A stretch of DNA of 64,000 nt, taken from Pseudomonas sivasensis (GTDB lineage Bacteria > Pseudomonadota > Gammaproteobacteria > Pseudomonadales > Pseudomonadaceae). A program made the position numbers and the translations under genes. Location: NCBI RefSeq assembly GCF_013778505.1, contig NZ_JAAOWU010000015.1:62001-126000 (forward strand). The letters run 5' to 3'. Shown here in pieces: positions 43,457-51,658 of this stretch. Under the pieces are notes generated by a model, which saw nothing but the letters and a program-made list of their open reading frames with translations, searched no databases and had not been told where the DNA came from. Position 1 is the stretch's first letter. Every line of letters begins with the position of its first letter.

Positions 43457-43617
43457 TAGAGAGTTTTCACCTTGTCTATATGTGGGTTAGTTTGGCATAC
43501 GCGTATTGAAACGGGAAATTTCAGGCATCAACAAGCGTTTTAAAGCCCTTAATGGCCCTCGCTGCGCACCTTGCACGACCATTGGCGAAATATTCCAGGC
43601 TTTTTTCATAGCAGGGG

Positions 43618-43646
43618 TTTACAGCTTATAAGCCTCTCCGTATAGT
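43618..43646 (+). promoter_or_regulatory. Sigma70 promoter of the first tRNA-Leu
   Basis: TTTACA (43618-43623), a 17-base spacer and TATAGT (43641-43646), followed by a GC-rich discriminator GCGCGCC typical of stringently controlled stable-RNA promoters. Confidence 0.75.
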
Positions 43647-43680
43647 GCGCGCCATCGACGACGGCAACGTTGTTGATGAT

Positions 43681-43767
43681 GCCCAGGTGGTGAAATTGGT
43701 AGACACGCCAGCTTCAGGTGCTGGTGATCGCAAGGTCGTGGAAGTTCGAGTCTTCTCCTGGGCACCA
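43681..43767 (+). tRNA. tRNA-Leu (anticodon CAG), first copy
   Basis: An 87-base class II tRNA with CCA encoded. The acceptor stem is GCCCAGG / CCTGGGC, the anticodon loop is TTCAGGT (anticodon CAG), the long variable arm is GATCGCAAGGTC, and the T loop is TTCGAGT. It has its own promoter and terminator. Confidence 0.97.
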
Positions 43768-43777
43768 AATTCAGATC

Positions 43778-43800
43778 AAACCCGCGAAAGCGGGTTTTTT
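43778..43800 (+). terminator. Terminator of the first tRNA-Leu
   Basis: AACCCGC-GAAA-GCGGGTT with a T6 run, a GNRA-loop hairpin 11 bases after the tRNA CCA end. Confidence 0.9.
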
Positions 43801-43856
43801 CGTTTCAGGCTTCTGATTTTTAACGTAAATCCCGATTTATTTTATTGAATCAGGGG

Positions 43857-43885
43857 TTTACAGATCAAAAAGCCCGCCGTATAGT
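43857..43885 (+). promoter_or_regulatory. Sigma70 promoter of the second tRNA-Leu
   Basis: TTTACA (43857-43862), a 17-base spacer and TATAGT (43880-43885), with discriminator TCGCCCC. It is a close but diverged copy of the first tRNA promoter. Confidence 0.75.
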
Positions 43886-43920
43886 TCGCCCCATCAACAG
43901 CGGTAACGTTGCTTGATAAA

Positions 43921-44007
43921 GCCCAGGTGGTGAAATTGGTAGACACGCCAGCTTCAGGTGCTGGTGATCGCAAGGTCGTGGAAGTTCGAGTCTTCTCCTG
44001 GGCACCA
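43921..44007 (+). tRNA. tRNA-Leu (anticodon CAG), second copy
   Basis: Identical in all 87 bases to the copy at 43681-43767 and exactly 240 bases downstream. It has its own promoter and the same terminator. Confidence 0.97.
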
Positions 44008-44017
44008 AATTCAGATC

Positions 44018-44040
44018 AAACCCGCGAAAGCGGGTTTTTT
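44018..44040 (+). terminator. Terminator of the second tRNA-Leu
   Basis: An exact copy of the AACCCGC-GAAA-GCGGGTT-T6 hairpin that follows the first tRNA. Confidence 0.9.
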
Positions 44041-44109
44041 CGTTTCTGGGGCTGAAACTTTGCAGGTGATTCCCTCCTGGGTCGCACTTGAGAAGTTTTA
44101 TCGTTTATC

Positions 44110-44134
44110 CTTGTAAGAATTTGTTGCTTACAAG
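44110..44134 (+). promoter_or_regulatory. Perfect 8-bp inverted repeat just before the iron-transporter ribosome site
   Basis: CTTGTAAG-N9-CTTACAAG is followed at once by the GAGGA ribosome site (44136-44140) of the ferric-binding-protein gene. It could be an operator overlapping the promoter, or a leader hairpin affecting translation. It does not match the Fur box well. Confidence 0.45.
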
Positions 44135-44149
44135 TGAGGAACACCCCGG

Positions 44150-45175
44150 ATGATGATCCGCGATACCCGCCCCAAGACATCCCTTCTGCGTGGCCTTACC
44201 ATCACTCTGCTCGGCCTGGCCCTGCTCTCGCCCGCGGCCTACTCTGCCGACAAAGTTTCCCTGACCCTATACAACGGCCAGCACAAAGAAGTCGGCGACG
44301 AACTCGCCAAGGCTTTCGAAGCCAAGACCGGCATTCACGTCAACGTACGCAAAGGCAGTAGCAACCAACTGGCCAGCCAGGTGGTGGAAGAAGGCGACCG
44401 CTCTCCCGCCGACGTCATCTACACCGAAGAATCCCCTCCCCTGAACAAACTCGGCGAGCAAGGCCTGCTGGCCAAGATCGACGGGAGCACCCTCGACGCG
44501 CTGCCCAAAGATTACGTCGGCAGCAACGGCGACTGGATGGGCGTGACTGCGCGCACCCGCGTCGTGGCCTTCAACCCGAAACTGATTGCCGAAAAAGACC
44601 TGCCCAAATCCGTGCTGGATTTCGCCGGCCCCGAATGGCAGGGCAAGGTCGGTTTCGTGCCCACCAGCGGCGCGTTCCAAGAACAGGCCGTGGCGATCAT
44701 CAAATTGCACGGTCGAGAGGCAGCTGAAGAATGGCTGACCGGCCTGCGCGCCTTTGGCAAGGTTTACAGCAACAACATGGTCGCCCTTAAAGCCGTGGAG
44801 AACGGCGAAGTGGCCACCGTACTGGTGAACAACTATTACTGGTTTGCCCTTAAGAAAGAAAAAACCAACCTGGACTCCAAGCTGCATTACTTCACCGACG
44901 GCGATGCCGGCGGCCTGATTACCGTGTCGTCCGCTGCCGCATTGAAATCCAGCAAGCACCCCAAGGAAGCCCAACAACTGCTGGCGTTCATGGCCAGTGA
45001 AGAAGGCCAGCGGGTCATCACCAACACCTCCGCGGAATACCCGCTGCGTAAAGGCATGGAATCCAACCGAGGCCTTAAGCCTTTCAGCGAGCTGCAACCG
45101 CCAAAAGTCACGCCTGCGGACCTTGGCAACGCCGAAGAAGCGCTGGAGCTGGAACGTGATGTTGGCTTGAACTGA
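44150..45175 (+). CDS. Ferric-iron ABC transporter periplasmic binding protein (FbpA/HitA type)
   Basis: A 341-residue periplasmic protein of the FbpA/HitA family that binds Fe3+ and passes it to the permease. The signal peptide is residues 1-33 (cleaved near AYSA). The core begins VSLTLYNGQHKEVGDELAKAF. The paired iron-ligand tyrosines are Y229-Y230 (NNYYWF), and YTEES (91-95) provides another candidate ligand. The stop overlaps the permease start by one base. No ATPase gene (fbpC/hitC) follows, so the ATPase must be encoded elsewhere. Two adjacent ATGs (44150, 44153) are possible starts. Confidence 0.92.
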   Translation: MMIRDTRPKTSLLRGLTITLLGLALLSPAAYSADKVSLTLYNGQHKEVGDELAKAFEAKTGIHVNVRKGSSNQLASQVVEEGDRSPADVIYTEESPPLNKLGEQGLLAKIDGSTLDALPKDYVGSNGDWMGVTARTRVVAFNPKLIAEKDLPKSVLDFAGPEWQGKVGFVPTSGAFQEQAVAIIKLHGREAAEEWLTGLRAFGKVYSNNMVALKAVENGEVATVLVNNYYWFALKKEKTNLDSKLHYFTDGDAGGLITVSSAAALKSSKHPKEAQQLLAFMASEEGQRVITNTSAEYPLRKGMESNRGLKPFSELQPPKVTPADLGNAEEALELERDVGLN

Positions 45176-46740
45176 TGAACCCATCGCTACCCGCCACCGC
45201 CCTGCGCAGGGGATTGAGCCCTCGACGCAAACGCCCGTCAATCTGGCTGCTGCTTCCAGTGCTGTTTCTGGTTGGCCTGAGCCTGCTTCCATTGGCCTAT
45301 GTCGGCCTTAAAGCCTGGCAAGCTGGATGGGCGGAGGCGGTGCATCTGCTGTGGCGGCCTTATGTGTTCGGGCTGCTGCGCAACACCTTGGCGTTGATGG
45401 TTGGGGTAACGGTAACCTGCGGCGTGATCGGCCTGTCCCTGGCTTGGCTGCTGGAGCGCAGCAACCTGCCAGGGCGACGTATATGGGGCGTGATCCTGTG
45501 CCTGCCGTTTGCGGTCCCAGCGTTTGTCAGCAGCTTTACCTGGGTGTCCCTGAGCGCCAACTTTGAAGGGCTGGGCGGGGCGATCCTGGTGATGAGCCTG
45601 TCCAAATACCCGCTAGTGTTTCTGCCAGTGGCAGCAACATTGCGTAACCTTGACCCCTCCCTTGAAGAATCTGCTCGCACGCTGGGCCTCAATCGCCGGG
45701 CAGTTTTTCTGCGCATTACGTTGCCGCTGCTGTGGCCATCGCTGCTGGCCGGGGCACTGCTGATCGCGCTGCATATGCTGGTGGAATTCGGTGCGCTTTC
45801 GATCATCGGCTTGCAAACCTTCACCACCGCGATCTACCAGCAGTTCGAGCTGGAATTCAGCAACGCCAACGCTGCGATGCTTTCAGCGGTACTGCTGGTG
45901 ATGTGCCTTACCCTGCTGTGGCTGGAACTGCGCGTGCGCGGCAAGGGCCGACATGTACGTATCGGCCAAGGCGCGGCGCGGCATGCCGAGCAGGTTCGAT
46001 TGGGCAAGTGGGCGCCACTCGGCCAGGTGTACTGCCTGGCATTGGCGGTCATCGGTAGTGGGATTCCGCTGGGCATGCTCGGCTACTGGCTGGCCGTGGG
46101 TTCGTCGGCGGCTTTTCCAGTGGCAGAAATTGGCGAAGCGCTTCTGTCCTCGCTGGCGCTGTCCCTGGGCGGTGCAGCGTTGTGCCTGGTACTGGCCGTG
46201 CCGGTCGGCCTGCTGGTGGTGCGCTATAAAGGCAAACTGGCGATCTGGGCTGAGCGTCTGCCGTACCTGCTGCACGCGCTGCCCGGCCTGGTAATTGCGC
46301 TTACGCTGGTGTATTTCGCCTTGCATTACGTGCCTGCGCTGTACCAGACGTCCGCGTTGTTGCTGATCGCCTATGCGCTGTTGTTCTTGCCACTGGCTCA
46401 GGCGCCGATTCGCACCGCCTTGAATAAGGCCGCGCCGCAGCTGGAGGAGGCAGCGCGCACACTGGGTGCTTCGTCGTTCAGTGCGTTTTGCCGAGTGACT
46501 TTGCCGATTATCTTCCCGGCGCTGGGGGCAGCGTTTGCGCTGGTATTCCTGGATGCGATGAAGGAATTGACGGCGACGCTGCTGCTCAGCCCGACTGGGC
46601 TGAACACACTGGCCACGGCAGTGTGGTCGCATACGTCCAATGTGGAATTCGCGGCGGCAGCCCCTTATGCGGCGCTGTTGATACTGGTGTCGGGGCTGCC
46701 GGTGTATCTGCTCACAACGCGGATGTATCTGAGTCGCTGA
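45175..46740 (+). CDS. Ferric-iron ABC transporter permease (FbpB/HitB type)
   Basis: A 521-residue inner-membrane permease with about twelve helices in two homologous halves, each with an ABC coupling motif: LEESARTLGLNRRAVFLRITLP and LEEAARTLGASSFSAFCRVTLP (each matched in part). It is a fused permease serving as its own dimer. It is coupled to the binding-protein gene by a 1-base overlap. The two-gene unit ends here, facing the chemoreceptor gene. Confidence 0.93.
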   Translation: MNPSLPATALRRGLSPRRKRPSIWLLLPVLFLVGLSLLPLAYVGLKAWQAGWAEAVHLLWRPYVFGLLRNTLALMVGVTVTCGVIGLSLAWLLERSNLPGRRIWGVILCLPFAVPAFVSSFTWVSLSANFEGLGGAILVMSLSKYPLVFLPVAATLRNLDPSLEESARTLGLNRRAVFLRITLPLLWPSLLAGALLIALHMLVEFGALSIIGLQTFTTAIYQQFELEFSNANAAMLSAVLLVMCLTLLWLELRVRGKGRHVRIGQGAARHAEQVRLGKWAPLGQVYCLALAVIGSGIPLGMLGYWLAVGSSAAFPVAEIGEALLSSLALSLGGAALCLVLAVPVGLLVVRYKGKLAIWAERLPYLLHALPGLVIALTLVYFALHYVPALYQTSALLLIAYALLFLPLAQAPIRTALNKAAPQLEEAARTLGASSFSAFCRVTLPIIFPALGAAFALVFLDAMKELTATLLLSPTGLNTLATAVWSHTSNVEFAAAAPYAALLILVSGLPVYLLTTRMYLSR

Positions 46741-46759
46741 AACCGCTATTGAGGCAATG

Positions 46760-48694
46760 CTAAGCGCGAAACTGCCCCAAGCTCGCCTTCAACTGCGCCG
46801 CCAACCCATCCAGGACTTTGCCACTGGCGGTCGTTTCCACCACCGCCTGCGCGGCACGCTCAGCCTGGGCATGGATCACCTCCACCCGACCACGCACTGC
46901 ATGGGCGCCCTGGGCCTGATGCTCAGCCGCACGGGTAGCCAAGCCGATCGCGGCATGCACCTGCTCTACAGAAGCCTGCACCGTCTGCTGCAAGCGCTCG
47001 CTCTCACGCAGCACCAGTAAACCTTCGCTGGCCTGGCGCCCGGCCTTGCCAATGGTTTCCACAGCCTCACGCGCGCCCTGTTGCAACGCCACGATATGCG
47101 CCTGGATATCACCGGTGGAGCTCTGGGTTTTACTGGCCAGCGCACGCACTTCGTCCGCCACCACCGCAAAACCGCGCCCGGTCTCACCAGCGCGTGCCGC
47201 CTCAATGGCCGCGTTGAGCGCCAGCAAGTTGGTTTGCTCGGCGATACCATGGATTACCGTCAACACCACTTCGATCTGCTCACTTTGCTGAGCCAGCCGT
47301 TCGATCACCTGTGAGCCAGCCTGGACCTGCCCCGCCAACGCCTCGATCAAGCTGCCGACTTCAGCCGAAGTGCGTGAGTTTTCATCCGTGGCCTGGCGAA
47401 TATCGACGACCTGTTGCAATGCCGCCTGCATGGCGTGGCTTTCGGCCTGGGCTTCGTCGGCCATCTGCGACAACGCGCGCAAGCTCTCGGCCACTTCGTC
47501 GCGCTGCAAGCCAGCCGCCGCATCAGCACCGGCATTACGCAAGGTCATGGCACCAATCTCCACACCGGTACGCTGGGCCACATCGCCCGCCTCGCGCACG
47601 ATGGGCTGCAACTTATCCACAAAGCGATTGACCGCTGAGGCCATGTCGCCGATTTCGTCCTTGCTGCTGATCTGCACGCGCTTGGTGAGATCCCCCTCGC
47701 CCGCCGCCAGATCATCCATAGCGGCAATCAACAACTTCAGGCGATTGACCACGCGGCGACCGAGCACGACAGCGATCAACACCAATACGCCGAAACCCAC
47801 TACGGCCAACCCCATGCCGATACGCCAGCGCAGCGTGCCCGCGGCCTCCTGCACGGCCTCGGTGGTGTTGGCAGTCATCTGGGTCGCAGTGGCCTGTGCA
47901 GACTGCAGGCGAGCGCCCATGGCCGCCGCACTGTCGGCTGCGGCGCCTTTGAGACTATCGCCGACCAACTGATCACCGCTGGCAATCAGGGCGGCAAAGC
48001 GCTTGTCCAGTGCTTGCAGGTCGGCCTCTACCGAAGCAGTCGATACGCCCATGAGCACTTTGCCGATTTCTACGCCATTGGGGCTGATGGAGGCCTCAAC
48101 GTAGAACACCGAAGGGTCGTTTTTCGCGGCATTCAGCACTTTGTCCAAGGCGCGGTCACCTTGGCCTTTTTCCAGCAGCGCCTTGTTGATCGGATTTTCG
48201 CGATTCAGGTAACGGGTTAGATGCTCACCCGCTGCGTCGTCGTAGACCACAAACAGCACGTTGGGATTGCGCTGGGCGCGTCGGGCAAACTCGGACAATG
48301 TAGGTACGTCGCTGTCCCACATGGCGCGGGGCGCCACCGAAGCCAGCAGCTGCGCCATGTCGTTGGCGGAATCCTTCAAGTCTTTTTCCAGGGTCGCACG
48401 CAGCTGCTTCTGCTCTTCCTGCAGGCGTGTGGAAAGCCCTGCCGTCAGACGTTGCCGAGTGCTGGCAGACAAGCTATCGAGGCTTGACGTGACCTCCTTA
48501 CCGGCTTGGGCCAACTCACCAGACAGCTTCTGGCTATCGATACCCAGACGATTACCCAAATCAGCTTCCAATGCAGTGACGGTGCTCCGGGTTAGAGCGA
48601 CCGCCACCAGCACTTGCACCAAAAGGGCGATACCCAAGGTAACGAAGACCGGTCGCAACAGACGACTTTGTAACAACGACAGAACGGCAGACAT
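46760..48694 (-). CDS. Methyl-accepting chemotaxis protein
   Basis: A 644-residue chemoreceptor. TM1 is about 15-35, a large mostly helical periplasmic sensor spans about 36-291, and TM2 is 292-312. A HAMP domain follows to about 366, then the signalling coiled coil with the conserved hairpin tip at about 486-505 (EQTNLLALNAAIEAARAGE). ATG 48694 was chosen because GGAGGG lies seven bases upstream and TM1 then falls at the N-terminus. A 32-residue longer frame lacks such a site. The ligand is unknown. A sigma54-type promoter lies about 50 bases upstream. In P. aeruginosa a chemoreceptor (PA4915, from memory) also lies close to the Liv/ama region. Confidence 0.93.
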   Translation of the reverse strand: MSAVLSLLQSRLLRPVFVTLGIALLVQVLVAVALTRSTVTALEADLGNRLGIDSQKLSGELAQAGKEVTSSLDSLSASTRQRLTAGLSTRLQEEQKQLRATLEKDLKDSANDMAQLLASVAPRAMWDSDVPTLSEFARRAQRNPNVLFVVYDDAAGEHLTRYLNRENPINKALLEKGQGDRALDKVLNAAKNDPSVFYVEASISPNGVEIGKVLMGVSTASVEADLQALDKRFAALIASGDQLVGDSLKGAAADSAAAMGARLQSAQATATQMTANTTEAVQEAAGTLRWRIGMGLAVVGFGVLVLIAVVLGRRVVNRLKLLIAAMDDLAAGEGDLTKRVQISSKDEIGDMASAVNRFVDKLQPIVREAGDVAQRTGVEIGAMTLRNAGADAAAGLQRDEVAESLRALSQMADEAQAESHAMQAALQQVVDIRQATDENSRTSAEVGSLIEALAGQVQAGSQVIERLAQQSEQIEVVLTVIHGIAEQTNLLALNAAIEAARAGETGRGFAVVADEVRALASKTQSSTGDIQAHIVALQQGAREAVETIGKAGRQASEGLLVLRESERLQQTVQASVEQVHAAIGLATRAAEHQAQGAHAVRGRVEVIHAQAERAAQAVVETTASGKVLDGLAAQLKASLGQFRA

Positions 48695-48753
48695 CAAGAA
48701 TCCCTCCACCACGGGTGCCATTAATTTGATAGCACCGCGAAAAAGAGAAACAC

Positions 48754-48769
48754 AGCAAGGGTCGTGCCG
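48754..48769 (-). promoter_or_regulatory. Candidate sigma54 promoter of the chemoreceptor gene
   Basis: On the minus strand CGGCAC-GACCC-TTGCT matches TGGCAC-N5-TTGCW except for the first base. GG and GC are 12 bases apart. The predicted start is near 48743, about 50 bases before the ATG at 48694. Confidence 0.65.
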
Positions 48770-48788
48770 CTTGGCAAACAGAAACGAC

Positions 48789-48812
48789 AAAGGGCTCCCG
48801 AAGGAGCCCTTT
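48789..48812 (-). terminator. Intrinsic terminator of purA
   Basis: AAAGGGCTCC-CGAA-GGAGCCCTTT, a perfect 10-bp stem with a tetraloop, 22 bases after the purA stop on the minus strand. The T tracts on both sides are short. Confidence 0.85.
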
Positions 48813-48833
48813 GCTTTTTACATCAACAGCTTA

Positions 48834-50123
48834 TTAAGCGAACGGATGACGCAGAACGATAGTTTCGTTGCGGTCCGGGCCCGTCGAAATAATGTCAATC
48901 GGCGCACCGATCAGCGCTTCGACACGCTTGATGTAAGCGCGGGCGTTGGCCGGCAGCTCTTCCAGGGTCTTAGCACCCACGGTCGATTCGGTCCAGCCCG
49001 GCACTTCTTCGTACACAGGCTGCAAGCCTACGTAGCTGTCAGCATCAGTCGGAGCAACATCATTGCCTTCCGCATCTTTGTAGCCGACGCAGATGTTGAT
49101 GGTTTCCAGACCGTCGAGTACATCCAGCTTGGTGAAGCAGATGCCCGAGATGCTGTTCACATCGATAGCACGACGCAGGATAACGGCGTCGAACCAGCCG
49201 CAACGACGGGCACGACCGGTGGTAGCACCGAACTCGTGACCTTGTTTGGCCAGGTGCGCACCGACTTCGTCAAACAGCTCAGTCGGGAATGGGCCCGAAC
49301 CTACGCGCGTGGTGTAAGCCTTGGTGATGCCCAGGATGTAGTCCAGGAACATCGGGCCAACGCCAGACCCGGTCGCAACGCCGCCAGCGGTGGTGTTGGA
49401 GCTGGTCACGTACGGGTAAGTGCCGTGGTCGATGTCCAGCAACGAACCTTGGGCGCCTTCGAACATGATGTCTTTGCCAGCACGACGCAGGTCGTGCAGC
49501 TCGGCCGTCACGTCCAGCATCAGCGGCTTGAGCAGCTCAGCGTATTCCTTGCACTCGGCCAGGGTCTTGTCGAACTCAATGGCTGGCTCTTTGTAGTAAC
49601 CGACCAGCATGAAGTTGTGGTAGTCCACCAGTTCACGCAGCTTGTCTTCAAAACGCGGCATGTTGAGCAGATCGCCCACACGCAGGCCACGACGTGCAAC
49701 TTTGTCTTCGTAGGCTGGGCCGATGCCGCGACCGGTCGTACCGATCTTCAGCTCGCCACGGGCCTTTTCACGGGCCTGGTCCAGCGCAACGTGGAAGGAC
49801 AGGATCAGCGGGCAGGATGGGCTGATACGCAGGCGCTCGCGCACTGGTACGCCCTTCTCTTCCAGCTTGATGATCTCGCGCAGCAGGGCGTCAGGTGCAA
49901 CCACCACGCCGTTACCGATCAGGCACTGCACACCTTCGCGCAGGACGCCCGATGGGATCAGGTGCAAGACGGTTTTTTCGCCATCGATGACCAGGGTATG
50001 GCCAGCGTTGTGGCCACCTTGGTAGCGCACTACGGCGGCAGCATGTTCGGTCAGCAGATCAACGATCTTGCCTTTGCCCTCATCACCCCATTGGGTGCCC
50101 AGGACTACGACATTCTTACCCAT
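48834..50123 (-). CDS. purA: Adenylosuccinate synthetase
   Basis: A 429-residue enzyme: IMP + Asp + GTP to adenylosuccinate, the first committed step to AMP. The GTP-binding loop GDEGKGK is near 12-18. The motifs RYQGGHNAGHT, GRGIGPAYEDK and GTTTGRARRCGWFD (the last close to family form) are intact. ATG 50123 starts at the conserved MGKNVVVLGTQWGDEG. The upstream neighbour is hisZ, as is common in proteobacteria. Confidence 0.98.
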   Translation of the reverse strand: MGKNVVVLGTQWGDEGKGKIVDLLTEHAAAVVRYQGGHNAGHTLVIDGEKTVLHLIPSGVLREGVQCLIGNGVVVAPDALLREIIKLEEKGVPVRERLRISPSCPLILSFHVALDQAREKARGELKIGTTGRGIGPAYEDKVARRGLRVGDLLNMPRFEDKLRELVDYHNFMLVGYYKEPAIEFDKTLAECKEYAELLKPLMLDVTAELHDLRRAGKDIMFEGAQGSLLDIDHGTYPYVTSSNTTAGGVATGSGVGPMFLDYILGITKAYTTRVGSGPFPTELFDEVGAHLAKQGHEFGATTGRARRCGWFDAVILRRAIDVNSISGICFTKLDVLDGLETINICVGYKDAEGNDVAPTDADSYVGLQPVYEEVPGWTESTVGAKTLEELPANARAYIKRVEALIGAPIDIISTGPDRNETIVLRHPFA

Positions 50124-50177
50124 AACACTTGTCCTCATTCGCGCAAACTTGGTGCCGGCGATGGCCGGCAGGAAAAC

Positions 50178-51365
50178 TCAAGAAGCCAGTGGCGATACTT
50201 GCCAAAGCCCGTTCTGCAGAATCAATTGCCGGTCGCAGTCCGCTTCACGGGCGGCGGCCAATGGCTGGCCAGGCAAGGCCTGGACAACACGCTGACCCTC
50301 ACTGCGCAACTGGCAAACCTGCTGCCAGAGTGCTGCGTCCGTACTGTCGGGCATCCAAATGCCACCAGACGGCAGCTCGACCTCAGCACGCCCCAGGGTC
50401 ACCAGGGTTTTCAAATCGGTGGAGAAGCCAGTCGCCGGACGCGCACGACCGAAGTCGGCGCCGATATCGTCGTAACGACCGCCTTGGGCGATGGCCTGGC
50501 CAACGCCCGGAACAAACACCGCAAACACCACACCGGTGTGGTAGTGGTAACCGCGCAGCTCGCCCAAATCAAAGTACAGCGGCAAATCAGGGAAACGTGC
50601 CGACAGCTGCTCGGCAATCGCCAGCACATCATCCAGCGCCGCCAGTACCGGCGCAGGCGCATTGGCCAGGCGTTCACGCGCAGCTGCCAGCACTTCACGG
50701 CCGCCGCACAGATTCACCAGCGCGCGCAGCATGCCAGCCAGGTCGGCAGGCACACCTTCGGTCAGTGCGATTACTTCATCGATAGCCTTACGCTGCAGGG
50801 CATCGAACAGCTGTTGCTCTACCTCACCGGACAAACCGGCCGCACGGGCCAGGCCACGGTAGATACCGACGTGACCCAGATCCATGTGGACATCAGGCAC
50901 GTCAGCCAGTTGCAGCATGGCCAGCATCAAGCTGATCACTTCAACGTCGCTGCTCGGGCTGGCATCACCGTACAACTCGGCGCCCAGCTGGATAGGGCTA
51001 CGGGAAGACGACAAGGCACGCGGCTGAGCATGCAGCACGCTACCGGCGTAGCAAAGACGGCTAGGGCCTTCGCGGCGCAGGGTGTGCGCATCGATGCGCG
51101 CCACCTGCGGCGTGATGTCTGCCCGAAAGCCCATTTGCCGGCCCGATTGCGGATCAATGACCTTGAAGGTGCGCAGATCCAGGTCCTGGCCCGCGCCGGT
51201 CAGCAGGGATTCCAGGTACTCGATATGAGGAGTTACGACAAACTCGTAACCCCAGCTCTGGAACAGATCCAACACCTGGCGACGCGCTACTTCAATGCGC
51301 GCAGCTTCTGGTGGCAGTACTTCTTCGATGCCATCTGGCAGCAGCCAGCGGTCTACCGTTGCCAT
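50178..51365 (-). CDS. hisZ: ATP phosphoribosyltransferase regulatory subunit HisZ
   Basis: A 395-residue HisRS-like paralogue without aminoacylation activity. It activates the short-form HisG in the first step of histidine synthesis. It begins TVDRWLLPDGIEEVLPPEAA and carries the class II motif remnant FRADITPQVARIDAHTL. ATG 51365 matches the family start. An upstream in-frame extension is not conserved. It lies between hflC and purA, the usual place in pseudomonads. Confidence 0.94.
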   Translation of the reverse strand: MATVDRWLLPDGIEEVLPPEAARIEVARRQVLDLFQSWGYEFVVTPHIEYLESLLTGAGQDLDLRTFKVIDPQSGRQMGFRADITPQVARIDAHTLRREGPSRLCYAGSVLHAQPRALSSSRSPIQLGAELYGDASPSSDVEVISLMLAMLQLADVPDVHMDLGHVGIYRGLARAAGLSGEVEQQLFDALQRKAIDEVIALTEGVPADLAGMLRALVNLCGGREVLAAARERLANAPAPVLAALDDVLAIAEQLSARFPDLPLYFDLGELRGYHYHTGVVFAVFVPGVGQAIAQGGRYDDIGADFGRARPATGFSTDLKTLVTLGRAEVELPSGGIWMPDSTDAALWQQVCQLRSEGQRVVQALPGQPLAAAREADCDRQLILQNGLWQVSPLAS

Positions 51366-51544
51366 TACGCCATTCCCCTTTGATCCGGGCGGCCAGCCCT
51401 CGGCCGAGCCTTGAGTGAAGCAGAAAATACCCGCCCCCTGCATAAACCACGCGCAAGAGCGACGTGACGAACGGCCTGTAAACGGCCTCGTCGGGCACTT
51501 TCCTCGAAAAACCTGTCACGCCTGCCGAATCAAACATGCAGACG

Positions 51545-51570
51545 CAAAAAAGCCGGGAATTTCCCGGCTG
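51545..51570 (-). terminator. Intrinsic terminator downstream of hflC
   Basis: On the minus strand AGCCGGGA-AAT-TCCCGGCT followed by TTTTTG, 88 bases after the hflC stop. It ends the hfq-hflX-hflK-hflC transcript. The interval 51366-51658 holds no other feature I can support. Confidence 0.88.
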
Positions 51571-51658
51571 CCGCATCATACACCCGTTTTCTGAAAGGAT
51601 CACCCCGCCAGGCATTTTAGCCGCCCGACGGAGTGCGCCCTACAAAATCACAGGCTGA

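Noticed and set aside
40898..43459. 853-residue open frame on the plus strand
   Set aside because: It is antisense to rnr, whose RNB and S1 motifs are intact. No ribosome site and no known motif.
48261..51383. 1040-residue open frame on the plus strand
   Set aside because: It runs antisense to the end of the chemoreceptor, purA and hisZ, which have clear family motifs. Its translation has no recognisable domain and reflects high-GC antisense codon bias.
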